Shown: positions 1 through 11,374 of the stretch, in pieces | How the letters are laid out: the number at the start of each line of letters is the position of its first letter | Position numbering within the stretch: position 1 is the first letter of the stretch | Source: Leucaena leucocephala | Lineage: Eukaryota; Streptophyta; Magnoliopsida; Fabales; Fabaceae | NCBI GenBank assembly: GCA_037074615.1 | Contig: CM073518.1 | Span: 6,200,001 to 6,264,000, forward strand | Reading direction: 5' to 3' | DNA: 64,000 nucleotides | Translations under genes and position numbers: made by a program | Notes under the pieces: model-generated | The model's input: only the letters and a program-made list of their open reading frames with translations | Database searches by the model: none | Told to the model about the DNA's origin: nothing

Positions 1-132
1 TTGTTCTGCTTCCAACTCCGCCAGAACTTCCTTTCTTTCTTTCCTCCTTTCTCTCTTCCTTCCTTCTCCTTCTCTCTCTTCTTTCTCTCCCTTCTCCTCT
101 CTATGCGTGAATGGAAATGAAGGCAAGGGGGG

Positions 133-140
133 TATTTATA
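133..140 (-). promoter_or_regulatory. LTR TATA box
   Basis: TATAAATA on the minus strand, about 1,020 bp inside the LTR start and just before the GA-rich leader. It is the expected position for the element's own Pol II promoter. Transcription would start roughly 25-30 bases further on and run out of the window. Confidence 0.6.
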
Positions 141-710
141 ATTGCCTTCAATGGCAATTCTGTAGTTTCTATGAACTCTGATCCTGTGGTCCTGGTTTTT
201 CCTGAAATTTCCTATTTTCCTTAATTTCCTTTTACTGCATCACCAGTGCCACCTCAAGGGACACCTCAGCAGCCACCTCATCGCCACATTTTCCACATGC
301 TGAAATTCCCTGGACACCTCAGCATGCTGACTCACCGGTCCAGAGTCCTGCCTTGTAATGCGTGCCCTCAGCTTTATCTGCTTTCTCCATACTAATGCCA
401 TGTGGCACCTGGAAGAGACCTTGCACGCTTCCCAATGCTATCCAGATAAGTCCCAGACTTATCTGTTCACTTCCTCGGTTTTCGTGCCAACCGAGCAACT
501 TTACTCTACTGAAAGGTTACTGAATCCTGCTCTAATGCCAGGTGTCATCTTGTGGGTCCCATGAGTACAACTTATCAGTCTACCTCATAGTTTTCAGATA
601 ACCTTTCCTGTATCTGGCCCTCATCCCCAGTTCTATCTCTAACCGGGTAACTATCTCATTTGGACCTTCACCACTCTTGGCCCATACTCTTGGCACCACT
701 TTAGCCACTA

Positions 711-938
711 GTTGCGACCTCATCATCACCTTATCGCGACATAACATCTTTTGGTTCATTAGTCGCGACCACAGCATTCTTTAGTCCCGACCACATCACT
801 TTTTAGTCACAACCAGGCTCATTCTACTCATTAGTCGTGACACCACATACATATCCGTCACGACCAATCCTCTCTGCCAATATTAGTCGCGACCATAATA
901 CATTCTCGTCGCGACCAACTCCTTTATCATCGCGACCT
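711..938. repeat. Ten-copy TCGCGA-centred motif array in the LTR U3
   Basis: A motif close to GTCGCGACC recurs at about 711, 733, 762, 784, 806, 834, 857, 886, 908 and 929. Five copies carry the full TCGCGA palindrome and the others differ by one to three bases. Spacing is 21-23 or 28-29 bp. The sequence between copies is not conserved, so this looks like a set of protein-binding sites and not a simple tandem repeat. Its role, enhancer or silencing target, is inference. Confidence 0.7.
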
Positions 939-1162
939 AACTGGTCAACTCTTGAACCTTTGACCTTTACATCATCCCCAAATGGCCATTTACCCCTTGG
1001 GACTTCCACTGTTTACACATAAGTCCCTGTACCTTTACTTACTCGCAGCTCAGTCCCTGAAACTCTTTACGTTCCTCTGGGACTTCTGCTAAAAAGGGGT
1101 CTAGTAGCCTCTTAATCTTAGGCTATCTCTACATATCTAGGCCTGAAAATTGGGATGTTACA

Positions 1163-2290
1163 TTTATCCCATTAGACGAGTTACAAATATCATTATAGGA
1201 GCTGCAGATCCTATTAGCAATAAGTTATAATTTCAGTTGTAAATGTCATTGTTGAAGTTGTCAATCCCATTGTTGAAGTTATAAATCCCATTATTGAAGT
1301 TGCAAATGTCATTGTAAGAGTTGCAAATGACATTGCAGAAGTTGTAAATATCATTGTCAAAGTTGCAAATCCCATTAGACGAGTTATAAATCCCATTATT
1401 GAAGTCGTAAATTCCATTGCAAGAGTTACAAATCCCTTCAGCAATATGTTGCAATTTCAGTTGTAAATGTCGTTGTTCAAGTTGCAAATCCCATTGTTGA
1501 AGTTACAAATATCATTGCAAGGGTTACAAATCCTATTGTTGAAGTTATAAATCCTATTAGACGAGTTATAAATCCCTGTAGGAATATAATACTACTCTGA
1601 GATTGCAAGATATTGTTTATGAAGGAAAGTTGCAATTTATGAGTTGCAAATTTCAGAGTGTCAAATGTCTGAGGGAAAGTTACAAATTCCATTGTTGAAA
1701 TTATAAATATCATTAGATGAGTTACAAATTTCATTACAGAAGTTGTAAATCCTTTTAGCAATAAGTTACAATTTCAGTTGTAGATGTGTGAGGGGAAGTT
1801 GCAAATCTCATTAAACGAGTTGCAAATCCAATTGGAGGAGTTACACATCCCATTGATGAAGTTGCAAATCCCATTACAGGAGTTGCAAATTCCATTGTTG
1901 AAGTTGTAAATATCATTGTTGATATTGTAAATCCCACAGAGGAAGTTGTAAATACCATTGTAGGAATTGCAAATTCCATTGGATGAGTTGAAAATCCTAT
2001 AATTGAACTTGAAAATGCTATTGATGAAGTTGCAGATCATATTATTGAAGTTGTAAATCCCATTTGACGAGTTGCAAATGCTATTGATGAAGTTATAAAT
2101 CATATTGTAAGAGTTGTAATTAATGTTGCAGAGTTGCCAATATCTTAGGAGAAGTTGCAAATCCTATCGTTGAAGGTGCAAATGTCTTAGAAAAAGTTAC
2201 AAATCCCATTGGAGGACTTGCAAACACCATTATTCAAGTTGAATATTGAAATATCGTTGCAAATCTCATTGTTTAAGGGAAAGGAATGAA
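1163..2290. repeat. Degenerate 21-bp minisatellite
   Basis: About fifty diverged copies of a unit close to GTTGCAAATCCCATTGTTGAA lie side by side. The period of 21 is a multiple of three, so long open frames with heptapeptide repeats (NFNNGIC-like) appear in more than one minus-strand frame. These frames have no start context or other coding signs and I do not call them genes. A stretch near 1585-1690 breaks the pattern. The array abuts the LTR end exactly at 1162/1163, so the LTR probably inserted into it. Confidence 0.85.
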
Positions 2291-2719
2291 TTGCAATTGT
2301 CATTGCAAATATATGTCTAAGGGAAAATTTGTACATAGTCATTGCAAAATGTGGTCATAATCATTACAAAGTTGAACATTACGAAATTTGAACATTGAAA
2401 AAGTGATTATCTAAGTCAGCACATCAGTCCATTAATGGTTAAACTTTTCAAAAATTAAACTCTGAAAAGTAATTATATAAGTCAGAACATCAGTCCGTCA
2501 ATGGTGAAAGTAGGCTTAAAGCAAATTATAGCCTTGCGTTGAGCTCATGATTTACTAGCCACCACATTAGGTTTCGTCTAAACTCTGCAACGTGTTCCTC
2601 ATCATAGTCAAGTAGTACAAATCAGTAAATTACATAAATGCAACTTATCACGTCTAAACTTACTCTTGACTCTCATCACTTCAGGACATGCAACTTATGA
2701 TGTTGAAAAACACATCTTT

Positions 2720-4235
2720 TGCACCTATAGGCGTCTTTCTCCTGTGACTCCACCTTCCTCTGCCCTCCTTCCCAATAGGGATGGAAACAGGTCAGGCGGC
2801 CTGTCAGGGGCCTGTAGCCTGGCCTGTATTTGGCCTGGCCTGACTTAGTATATTTAAAAAAAAATACACAGGCTCAGGCCTGTTTAAAAGCCTGCTTTTC
2901 TTAAGAGGCCAGGCTCAAGCTTCTTATAAAGCCTGTTAGGCCTATCAGGCAGGCATGGGCCTGTTATTCAATATACAAATATCCTCTTTGTCTTGTATAT
3001 ATGTATACACATGCTCACAACAATGTTATTTTAAACAAGGTGTTCCCGATGCATAATCTTTGTGTTTGAAATAAATCTGATTAAGAGTAGTTTATTCTTT
3101 GCTTTTGGTATCTTATTACTGTTTTGTCTGGTTTCAACAGAACGAGGATTCAATCGAGGAAGCTATTGTAGAGCTCATGAAACTGATCATGTAATGGCGC
3201 ATGTTTCATTTCTAAACCAAACCTCAAGTATAATAATAATTATACGTTGTGCCTGCAATTTCAAATTCATATGTATATGTTTGATATGCAGGGCAAAAGG
3301 TGAGTTGACAGCCACAGCAGAGATCACATGCAGTGTTTTTCTTCTTTTTTTTTTTAAATTCAAAAACTACTTAACAGGCTATTTTAACAGGTTTTAGGCC
3401 AGGCCAAACATGTTTACAGGCCAGGTTTAAGCCAGAAAATTAGCCTATAACAGGCTATAGGCCAGGCTAAGGCTAAATTGTCACTTAACAGACTTGGCCT
3501 GTTAAGGCTAAAGCCTGGCCTAGCCTGTTTCCATCCTTACTCCCCAACTTCATTCTCTTATGGCAAGTATCAGGACTTGCTCTAAGATAGATAAAACTAT
3601 CAGGAATAAATCCAGACAAGCAGGACACAATAGGATCGAACCATAAGTCATAAATATTAATCTCCATCTCATTCATCCAATTAGCCTCATGAACAGTTCG
3701 TATAAAGACCTTTATACAACGTTCAAGATGTCATAAAAATATACCAGTGTTTAAACTCTCAAAGATGGAGTGTTTTTTTTGTGCTCTCCAATTGGACAAG
3801 TAAAATAAAGGAAACAAACACATACTGTCAAACCATCACTTGTAATCACTTTTAAACTCAAAGCAAAGTATGTTTAAAGCAATTTTTCTGAAAACTATAT
3901 AGAAAGTGAGGGTAAGAAACCCCATCTGAAAATAAAAACAGAAGCAAATAAGGAAGGAAAACATGAATTCAGGATAAGTTCTGTTAATAAGGTAATTTAA
4001 CACTCACCATCTAGTCACTAAAAATAATCATCTCTATTAATCGAAGAGGCTTCATTCCACAAAAGGGTTGTCTTTCCTACATAACCCTGGTAACGAATAC
4101 ATAGTTCTGAAAGGTGTAAGCATATCGTTGTGGCTCAGCATAGAAAGTATCTAAAATATTGAAGTGACCAGCTCCAACATCCTGCCACTTGTTAATGGGT
4201 TCAGGAACCACCATCTCTCCCTTCTCTATCATTCT
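2720..4235 (-). pseudogene. Deoxynucleoside kinase (dNK) pseudogene fragment, split by a hAT element
   Basis: Two separated blocks on the minus strand match plant deoxyribonucleoside kinase, which phosphorylates deoxynucleosides in the salvage pathway. Block 1 (about 4235-4077) includes VPEPINKWQDVG and AYTFQNYVFVTR and ends in a TAG (4077-4079). Block 2 (about 3725-3548) includes VHEANWMNEMEINIYD and FIYLRASPDTCHKRM. Coding similarity resumes for a few residues (RRAEEGG) beyond the hAT element below 2775, then fails. The spacer between the blocks looks like an old intron, so this is a genomic copy and not a processed one. The N-terminal P-loop and the C-terminus were not found. The kinase identity rests on remembered family motifs. 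Confidence 0.75.
2776..3539. mobile_element. Non-autonomous hAT transposon, 764 bp
   Basis: The ends are inverted repeats: TAGGGATGGAAACAGG at 2776 and, on the other strand, TAAGGATGGAAACAGG from 3539. They are flanked by near-perfect 8-bp target duplications, CTTCCCAA (2768-2775) and CTCCCCAA (3540-3547). The 8-bp duplication and terminal sequence are typical of the hAT superfamily. Both ends are packed with GGCCTG/CAGGCC motifs, probably subterminal transposase-binding sites. No transposase is encoded; an open frame at 3062-3397 has no recognisable domain. It sits inside the dNK pseudogene. Confidence 0.85.
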
Positions 4236-6397
4236 TTCTAATCCTACAGATTATAATAGCTAGTAGTCTATTAACAACTAACTAACTACCTATCCCTTGT
4301 CACGTGTCTTTTACATATTACATTTCACTTTAGCTCAAAAAAAAAAGAGGTCATGTACATGTAAGGTACAATAATTCTTCTTTTTACACAATGCTGACCT
4401 TATTATCTTTCTTTTATCTTTTATCGTAATTCAACTTGATGAACATCGGGTTAACCATCGGGCCAACCTGCCCCGCCCGTTGCTCAGCTCTACCTATAGG
4501 ACCCCGCCTTTGCCAAAGAGGGATTTCACTATTTCTCTCTCCCTTCCTCTCTTCTCTGTTTTTATTATTATAAAATCCAATTTTATTCTTAAATTTTTTG
4601 TATATATGAACCGTAAGTATTTAAAAATTCTTCTTGCATCCTCTAAAAGTGTTAAAAAATTAAGTAAAATCATTCTAATAGTTTAAAAACTATGACTATT
4701 TAAAAATTAATTTTAGCTATTAATATTTTTAACACTATACAACATCGCTCCTTTTTAAATGTTTATAGGAATTAGGGTGGTATTAATTTAAAAAAAAGAA
4801 TACTTCACAAACTTATAATCCCTGTTCAAAAACTTCCAAAATGAAATTCAACCGCAATTATTATTATTGGGTGGATAGTTGGAAGAGGGACCTCGGTCCT
4901 CACACGGGTCACGCACTCGATCTCCCTCTCCATCGCACACGTGCACATGATCATCGATGTCCAAAAAGATTCAGCCAGTCGTTTTTTTTTCCTTAAAGAA
5001 AATGCAAGTATATATAGGGAAGCTTCTAGAATGTTGTGTTTACTATTATAGACGAAGTTATTGCTGTGTTTGCGAGGCACGATCACTAGTCAACAACCGT
5101 CCAAACAGAGAATGTAGCGCATCTATAATATTTTATGAATAATATATGTTAAATAGTGAATTAATTAAGGTCTAGTAACCTTGAAGTCGCAATTAGAAGG
5201 CGCAGAGAATGGAGGGGGTATTTAATTATTAATTAATAATGTTCAATGCAGCGACAATGTGTATTGGAGAAGAAAATATTGGCCACCATCAATGAATGGT
5301 TTGATCAAGTAGCAGGGAAACACGGTGAGAAGAAAGAAGGAGTATATAACAGAGTTTGGAAATTAAGATTCAAAGCATAATGATGGGTGAGGCAGAAACA
5401 GAGAGGTGAGAAGGAAGAAAAAAAAATGGGAAATAGATTCGAGTGAGATTGTCCTAGTGACAAGGCAACGACCTCCATGATGTAAAACTCTCTTTAAATT
5501 TTTTTCTTTAGGGGGTGGGGGGCACTGAGACATAATAGTGCCACGAAGAGGTCACATATATATAAGAGCACTGAGGTTCGAGGTGATAAATACCCATTCA
5601 GTATTAAATATAGAAATTAATTTGAGATACATTTAATATTTAATTTTTTAAAATTTATTTTTTGACTTATAAACTTATATATAATATAATATTATGTATA
5701 GGTATTTTAAGAATATTAAATCAGATTTATTATAATTAAATAATTTATTTATTTTTATCTATATGTTAAAATTAATTTGAAGTAAATAATAATCATATTA
5801 TAATTAAGTAATTTATTTATTTTTACATAGCAACTATTTCTAGATATACATTACAATTAAAATGAATAAACTGCTGGTTGATGTGGTAAGTAGTATATTA
5901 TCATAAAAAAAATGATACAAATTTAAATCTTATAAAATAAATTTATTAAGAGAAATAATTTTTTTTACATTTTAAGACTCATAAAATATTGATATATTTG
6001 TCTAAATAAAAAAATATTTCTTTTAGTATGTGTAGTTTACAAAAATTATAAATTAATTAGAATCAATTTAATTGGCTTTTATATTTAAAATAAAGACAAA
6101 AATGTAAAATAAAATAAAGTAATGAGAAATAAGAGTAAAGGTGGGAAGGTAACCGTCCGGCAAATACCACGGCTGAGAAAATGAAGGTTGGTTGACTAAA
6201 TAGTCACAGTCCGCTAATCGGCGTCACCGTATTCCACGTTTTGGGAAGAAAAAATCGTAGTCGGCAGCGTACAAGTTAAGAAAACATACTTATGCATTAA
6301 AATATTGGGATTTAATAATGACCCTCATAAAAAGTGAAATCCAGCACCAAAGAGAAAGCCGTCCCTACATTCTACACACACACACACTCATATAAAA
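4236..6397. other. Intergenic, AT-rich
   Basis: No gene is supported. Near 4440-4500 a GGGCCAACCTGCCCCGCCC stretch resembles the end of another hAT-like repeat. The remainder is AT-rich with no coding pattern that I recognise. The last few hundred bases may be MIR390 promoter. Confidence 0.5.
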
Positions 6398-6537
6398 ATG
6401 CTGTGTCCCCCGATAGCTAGCTCCAATAGCTACCCTATATTGTTTCTCAGTCTAATTAAGCAGCTCGCTGCTTTCATGGCGCAGAAATTTTCAAATACAA
6501 TAGTCAATTCCTCAACTCCCCCACGTACCTTTCTCCC

Positions 6538-6545
6538 TATAAATA
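6538..6545 (+). promoter_or_regulatory. TATA box of MIR390
   Basis: TATAAATA lies in a pyrimidine-rich stretch 163 bp upstream of the mature miR390 start. Plant MIR genes are Pol II transcribed with TATA boxes at about -30, which puts the start near 6570. The leader before the hairpin would then be only about 110-130 bases. Confidence 0.6.
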
Positions 6546-6682
6546 CCCTTCTCCCTCCCTTCCCTTCTCTTCCTCACCGAGTGACCATCTTCTTCTCTCC
6601 CTCTCTCTTGTTCTTCTTATTATTCTATTATCTTCTTCTCTCCCATCTCTCCCCTTCTTTATGATCTTCTGAAGCAGATCAG

Positions 6683-6795
6683 AGTAAGGAAGAATCTGTA
6701 AAGCTCAGGAGGGATAGCGCCGATCCACTAAAAGATCCTTCTCACTGCAGTGTACTTGGCGCTATCTATCCTGAGTTTCACGGCTTCTTCTTACT
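6683..6795 (+). ncRNA. MIR390: miR390 precursor hairpin
   Basis: The 21-nt miR390 sequence (begins AAGCTCAGGAGGG) lies at 6701-6721 on the 5' arm and its star strand at 6760-6780 on the 3' arm. They pair with 2-nt 3' overhangs at both ends, the exact DCL1 signature. The lower stem continues from 6683-6700 to 6781-6795 and the loop spans 6722-6759. miR390 is loaded into AGO7 and triggers phased tasiRNAs from TAS3 transcripts, which restrain ARF2/3/4 in leaf polarity, lateral root growth and phase change. The 5' A of the mature strand is present. Overlapping open frames here are not proteins. The rest of the primary transcript, possibly with introns, probably runs beyond 6800, but its end is not visible. 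Confidence 0.97.
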
Positions 6796-6799
6796 GCAT

Positions 6800-8920
6800 A
6801 TATATATCATCACCACGTTCAATATCCGAGAGCTACTACGCACCACATGCATAAAGATTCATGGTTTAGTGTCTCGTTCTGATTCATTAGATTCCTTTCT
6901 CGTTAATTAACTGGTTGAACTTTTTGTTTGTTTACTGAGGATTTGTTAGCTTTCAAATTTTGAAGTTATAAATTTGCTTCTGAAAAGGATATGTTTTGTT
7001 TTTGGTTTTTTTCTTGTTATGTTGGTTTATGTTGTTTTTGTTCTTTCTATATTGTTACTGTAGAGCCTGATAAACTGGTGCTTGTAGCTACCATCTCTTC
7101 TCTTGTTTGTTTTAAGAGGAAGAAGAAAGAAGTGGGAAGGAATTTTAACACTTGTACTCACTTTTGACTGATACAGGTTTTAATCCCTGAGAAAAAAAAT
7201 TTGCCGCATGATTCTCGATCTAAGAAAAAAAAGAGGTGGGATTTTCGTTTCATGGCTGATAATTTACTTTTATCTGGCAATTATTTTAAAAATTTGTAGT
7301 TGTAAATCAGTGGAAAGCTTGATCTTTTTAGCTATGAAATGGGTCTAAGTTCTCTATACCACATGTTCTTGGAATCCCAGGCTGTTCATTCGGTTGCCCT
7401 AACTGGTTTTCTCTCAAGGCACGAGATTCACTTTTGAGGGAGCTCGAAAAATGCCCTCTTTCTTATCAAGCAGAAGGACACAGAGCTTCCACTGAGATCG
7501 CAAAGCATGTTTTGATTTTCGAAGCTTGTGACTATCTGATGTTTTGACCAGTTGGTTGACTGACATGTACCAAAAGAGACGAGCTTTTTTCTCCCAAGTC
7601 ACTGACAGGCTCTAAAAAGTATTTTGTTTGTATTTTCATCATGTTCTGTGAGAACCATATTGACGAGTTACTTAGTTCGCTTTTTAAGGGCGAGTCTGAT
7701 CCAGACAAGACCCTATGTAACCCCCTGTGTTTTTTTTGGCCTTTCTTCTGAGCTCGATCTGAAAAGCCAAAACCCTAGCGTTCCCTTGCAGCGACAGGGA
7801 AGCTATTTTGAGTTAAGAACTGTACCCGATGAGCTAGGGTTTCTCCATTTTCTTTGACTGCAACTTTTGCAGGCCTTTTCATTTCATCGGTTATAATGTG
7901 GGTTAGTTACTGTGGATGATGACTCGCTTCCAACTTGGTTCAGCTTTCACGTCTCGTCGCTTTCATCTTCTTTCCATAATGATTTACTTTCCTTAATAAT
8001 CTCCACTATTAAATTCCCATTAAAAGCAAACGTTTATGTGAGAGAACATCATTTAATTAATTACCCTCTCTCCTCCTTCCACACGCGTACGCGCAGGTTT
8101 TTCTTTCATCGCATTTTTTTTTTAATTCATGGCCCCAAGCAACAAGTAATTAACTATATATCAAATGGGCCAAATGAATTGAGTTATATTGCAGTCTTGA
8201 AGATGATGATGCTGAATTTGACTTCAAATTCAACCTCCTTTTTCCTCTATGTTCCTTCGCTTCCTTTCCCTTTTTTTTCTCTCTTCCATGATACTTATCC
8301 ATTTCCTGTTAAAGATGCAATGGAAATGATATGGTTGGCCATTATGAGAGGTTGGGATGTAATATAAAATATTGAATTTAAAGATTCACAAGTTTGAATC
8401 AACTTTAGGTCACAGGATGTGGTTTGATGTACGGGGACAAAGCAACCAAGTGTACTGTATTAGATCTCCAAGCTTCTACTGTGAATTATTGCATATCTTT
8501 AATGGAATAGAGCAAAATATTTGTACAGATTTTCATCTCACAAAAAGGACTCGTAGGTGCTGTAGCTCAACAGGATTGACCACGTCTTGGCACAGTATTA
8601 TATATGTTTGCCTTTAAAAATGAAGTTTGAATCTATAGTACTACTATTTAACAATGAAAGAACACAAAATATAATGGACGTACAATTTCTCTTTGTTCTG
8701 TCTGGGGAGTATCAATTTCAGAAATAATTAAGCTAGCTGTTAAATGTAACGTACCTCGGTACCTGTATGTACTGTTTTACACACACACAGATATATATAT
8801 ATATATAAAGAGAGAGCAGCCCGGAGCAGGAATTAATTAGGGCAATGCGGTGGCAGTGAGAGTGGCAGACCAAAATGATTGTGCTGGTTTGTATTAAAAT
8901 GATTTCTTCCATCAATTGGT
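6800..8920. other. Region downstream of MIR390, no protein gene seen
   Basis: Open frames at 7414-7602, 7624-7857, 7912-8367 and 8372-8617 show no recognisable domain and low-complexity composition. Part of this is probably the 3' portion of pri-miR390. A TA/CA dinucleotide run lies at about 8777-8810. Confidence 0.4.
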
Positions 8921-9180
8921 TCAAACTTTGGAGACCAATTAAGCAGAAGGGGAAAAAAAGAAGTTCTTAATTCCAAACCCTTGGTTCAGAGCCAAGCTTT
9001 TTATGTAGTAGAACTTTGGTTCAGAGTCAAGCTTTTGAAATGTAGTTTCCTCTATATATATTAAATCTCTTTATATATAAGGGTTCTTAATTCCAAACCC
9101 TTGGTTCAGAAGGACAAAGTAATTAGGGCAATGCGGTCAAGCTTTTGAAAAAAATAAGGGTTCTTAATTCCAAATCTCTT
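8830..9180. repeat. Local shuffled duplications
   Basis: Several short blocks recur: TTCTTAATTCCAAACCCTTG (about 8965 and 9083, partly at 9161), TTGGTTCAGAG..CAAGCTTTT (8981, 9014) and TTAGGGCAATGCGGT (8836, 9122). The order differs between copies, which suggests template switching or repeated local duplication. The flanks up to 11078 hold no recognisable gene. Confidence 0.65.
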
Positions 9181-11212
9181 GCAAAATGACGTCGCATGGA
9201 AGAGCCTGACACTAGAAGAGGAAGAAGACGTCGTATTTCACCGTGGAACGTCGTTGCACATCTTTGTCTCACTGTGAAATGTCGTTGGTCTCGCTGTGGG
9301 TTGCAAGACGGAGAAGAAGATTAGTTTTAGCAGAGGCGTTGGTTACAAGAGAGAGAAAGAAAACAGTAATTTTATTTTTTTTAATAATTTATTAATTATA
9401 AAAATTATTCTAATAATAATATTTAAATATTTATTTAAAATTATTTTGTATTTATAATTTTTTTTTAATTTTTTTTAAAATTATTTAAAAGTCATTCTTT
9501 TCTATAAATTTTTTTATAAAAGTCTATCTAAATAGACCTGCCATTATCGTCATATCCACTATCGGATTTGTCTTCTTTATTATCGTCATTGGCTTCTCGC
9601 ACGCCAACTGCTCCAGTATAACTGTTTGTTTTAAAATTTTCTCAAACTAAAGTTTAGATTAAAAATTTTTTTAAAACTAAATTTTGACTAAAAATCTTTT
9701 TAAAATTAATATTTAGATCTTACCCAAACACTCATTGAATATATTTATGGTATGTGCTTTCTCATTGTCCATAATGGATGCAAGTGATATTTCAGACCGA
9801 ATAGTTTGAATTGAACCAATGATACAAGATTATGGTACAGTGTCGTTATGTCAGCAAGAACAGGACCATGGGAAATCATTCTTCACGTAATTAGTGTGCT
9901 TGTTCGTGTTCGTAGGGTGCGGTGGGGATGAGTGTCTTCAAACGGACAAAAGTAAAATCAAATAACCTCTCACTTGTTGAAAAGTTTGCATACCAGTAAA
10001 TTTATGATAAGCTAAGATAATGACTTTGCAGTCACATTATTTGTAGTCTTCTACGGGTATTGAGTAATTTTTTTATATCTTATTATTATTAAATATCTAA
10101 ATAATCAATTAATCTAATTTTAAAATTTATGACTATATTATTAAATATTTAAATAATTAATTAATCTAATTTTAAAAATTATGATTATTTCTCATAATAC
10201 ATATGTTTATATTAAAACTCGAGCTTAAAACATAAAGAAGTATAGCGGATTTTACAGCACAAAACTAACTCGATTGAACATGTGTCTCTTAAAGGTATAG
10301 AAGGTTGATGCATCTTTTTTCCCAATTCAAGTAAATGATATGGATACTGGAAGATGGATTTTGGGGAGGAATATGAATGATGGTTTGATGGAATAATAAA
10401 GAAGAATAAAAGAGACGGCTAGGGAGGAGCAGGGGGTGGGACTGGGGTGTTAATTCTGTAGCCCTGACACTTGGCGGCTAAAGTTCAGCTGCACTATATT
10501 GAATTCCTCTGTATCTCTGATCATTTCCTCACATTTCTATTCAGTCCTCTTGGGCCCACTCCTCTGGATCTTCAGAAGCCATCTGGGGCTTCTCTTCAAT
10601 TACTACCCTTGTCATGGAATCTTTATGGGCTCTCATTCTTCTGTGGCCCTTCAACCCCCCTTCCCCCATATTCTTACCCATCATCACCCCCCCCCCCACC
10701 AACACATTGTAGTTTTGTTTTAGAATTATTTATTTGGGAACTGAGACTTAAGATTTGTTAAAAATCAAAGTTTAGAGAAGAGATCTATACTTTCGCATAG
10801 TTTTTTTGGAGTTATTTTTAGGCACTTAGAATTTATATATTGCGTCATGGCTGTAAATTTTTATTATTGCTCGACTTTAATTCTCATCGCCCTCCATTTC
10901 CAAAGTAGCACAAAATAGAGATATATAAGACGTGAAGTGATTTGGGTTAAAAAATATTAGAAATGCTCAGTGAAATGTTTACCTTACAACAAAAGAAAAA
11001 TGGCGAAGCACAAGAATATTGACAGAGACCCATTTCACCTCCCACCAAGTCCCACTTTGACGTTAAACCGTAATCCTTCACTGCAAAAAAATTAATTTTC
11101 AGTGACGATAAAAGTTGCAGCTGAAAGTAAAAAAATCGTCGCTGAATACCTTTAGCAGTGATATTTTGTCGCTGCCAAGTCGCCGCCTATACCCATTGGT
11201 GGCGACAAAAAA

Positions 11213-11374
11213 ATGTCGCCGCCTAAAATGGTTTCTGCGGCGACTAAAATGTCGCCGCCTAAAATGGTTTCTACGGCGACACAAATGTCGCCGCCTAAAG
11301 TTGATTATACGGCGACTCAAATGTCGCCGCCTAAAGTGTTTCTGCTGCGACTTAAATGTCGTCTCCTAAAATAT
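11213..11374. repeat. 36-bp tandem repeat in the CACTA subterminal region
   Basis: Units begin with ATGTCGCCGCCTAAA at 11213, 11249, 11285, 11321 and 11356 (spacing 36, 36, 36, 35). Each unit contains GTCGCCGC and its inverse GCGGCGAC, so each can form a small foldback. In En/Spm such subterminal motifs bind the TNPA protein. The period is a multiple of three and creates spurious open frames on both strands. Confidence 0.85.

Larger units (their letters stand above)
1..1162 (-). mobile_element. LTR of a retrotransposon (partial, probably Ty3/Gypsy), minus strand
   Basis: Read on the minus strand the element begins at 1162 with TGTAACATCCC, a very common start of plant Ty3/Gypsy LTRs. A TATAAATA box lies about 1 kb downstream at 140-133, followed by a GA-rich leader that runs off the window at base 1. 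This is the U3-R-U5 order of an LTR, so bases 1162 to about 105 would be U3 and the rest R/U5. The U3 holds a phased repeat array at 711-938. No gag or pol is visible because the internal region, if present, lies outside the window. A solo LTR and a full element cannot be told apart here. Confidence 0.72.

Noticed and set aside
1214..2160. Minus-strand open frames with Asn-rich heptad repeats
   Set aside because: They are produced by the 21-bp minisatellite. They overlap each other in different frames and lack start context or a domain.
3062..3397. 111-codon frame inside the hAT element
   Set aside because: No BED zinc finger or hAT dimerisation motif; composition is random hydrophobic.
6398..6664. 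88-codon open frame just before the miR390 hairpin
   Set aside because: It spans the TATA box and the presumed start site and is low-complexity Ser/Leu/Pro from a pyrimidine-rich promoter.
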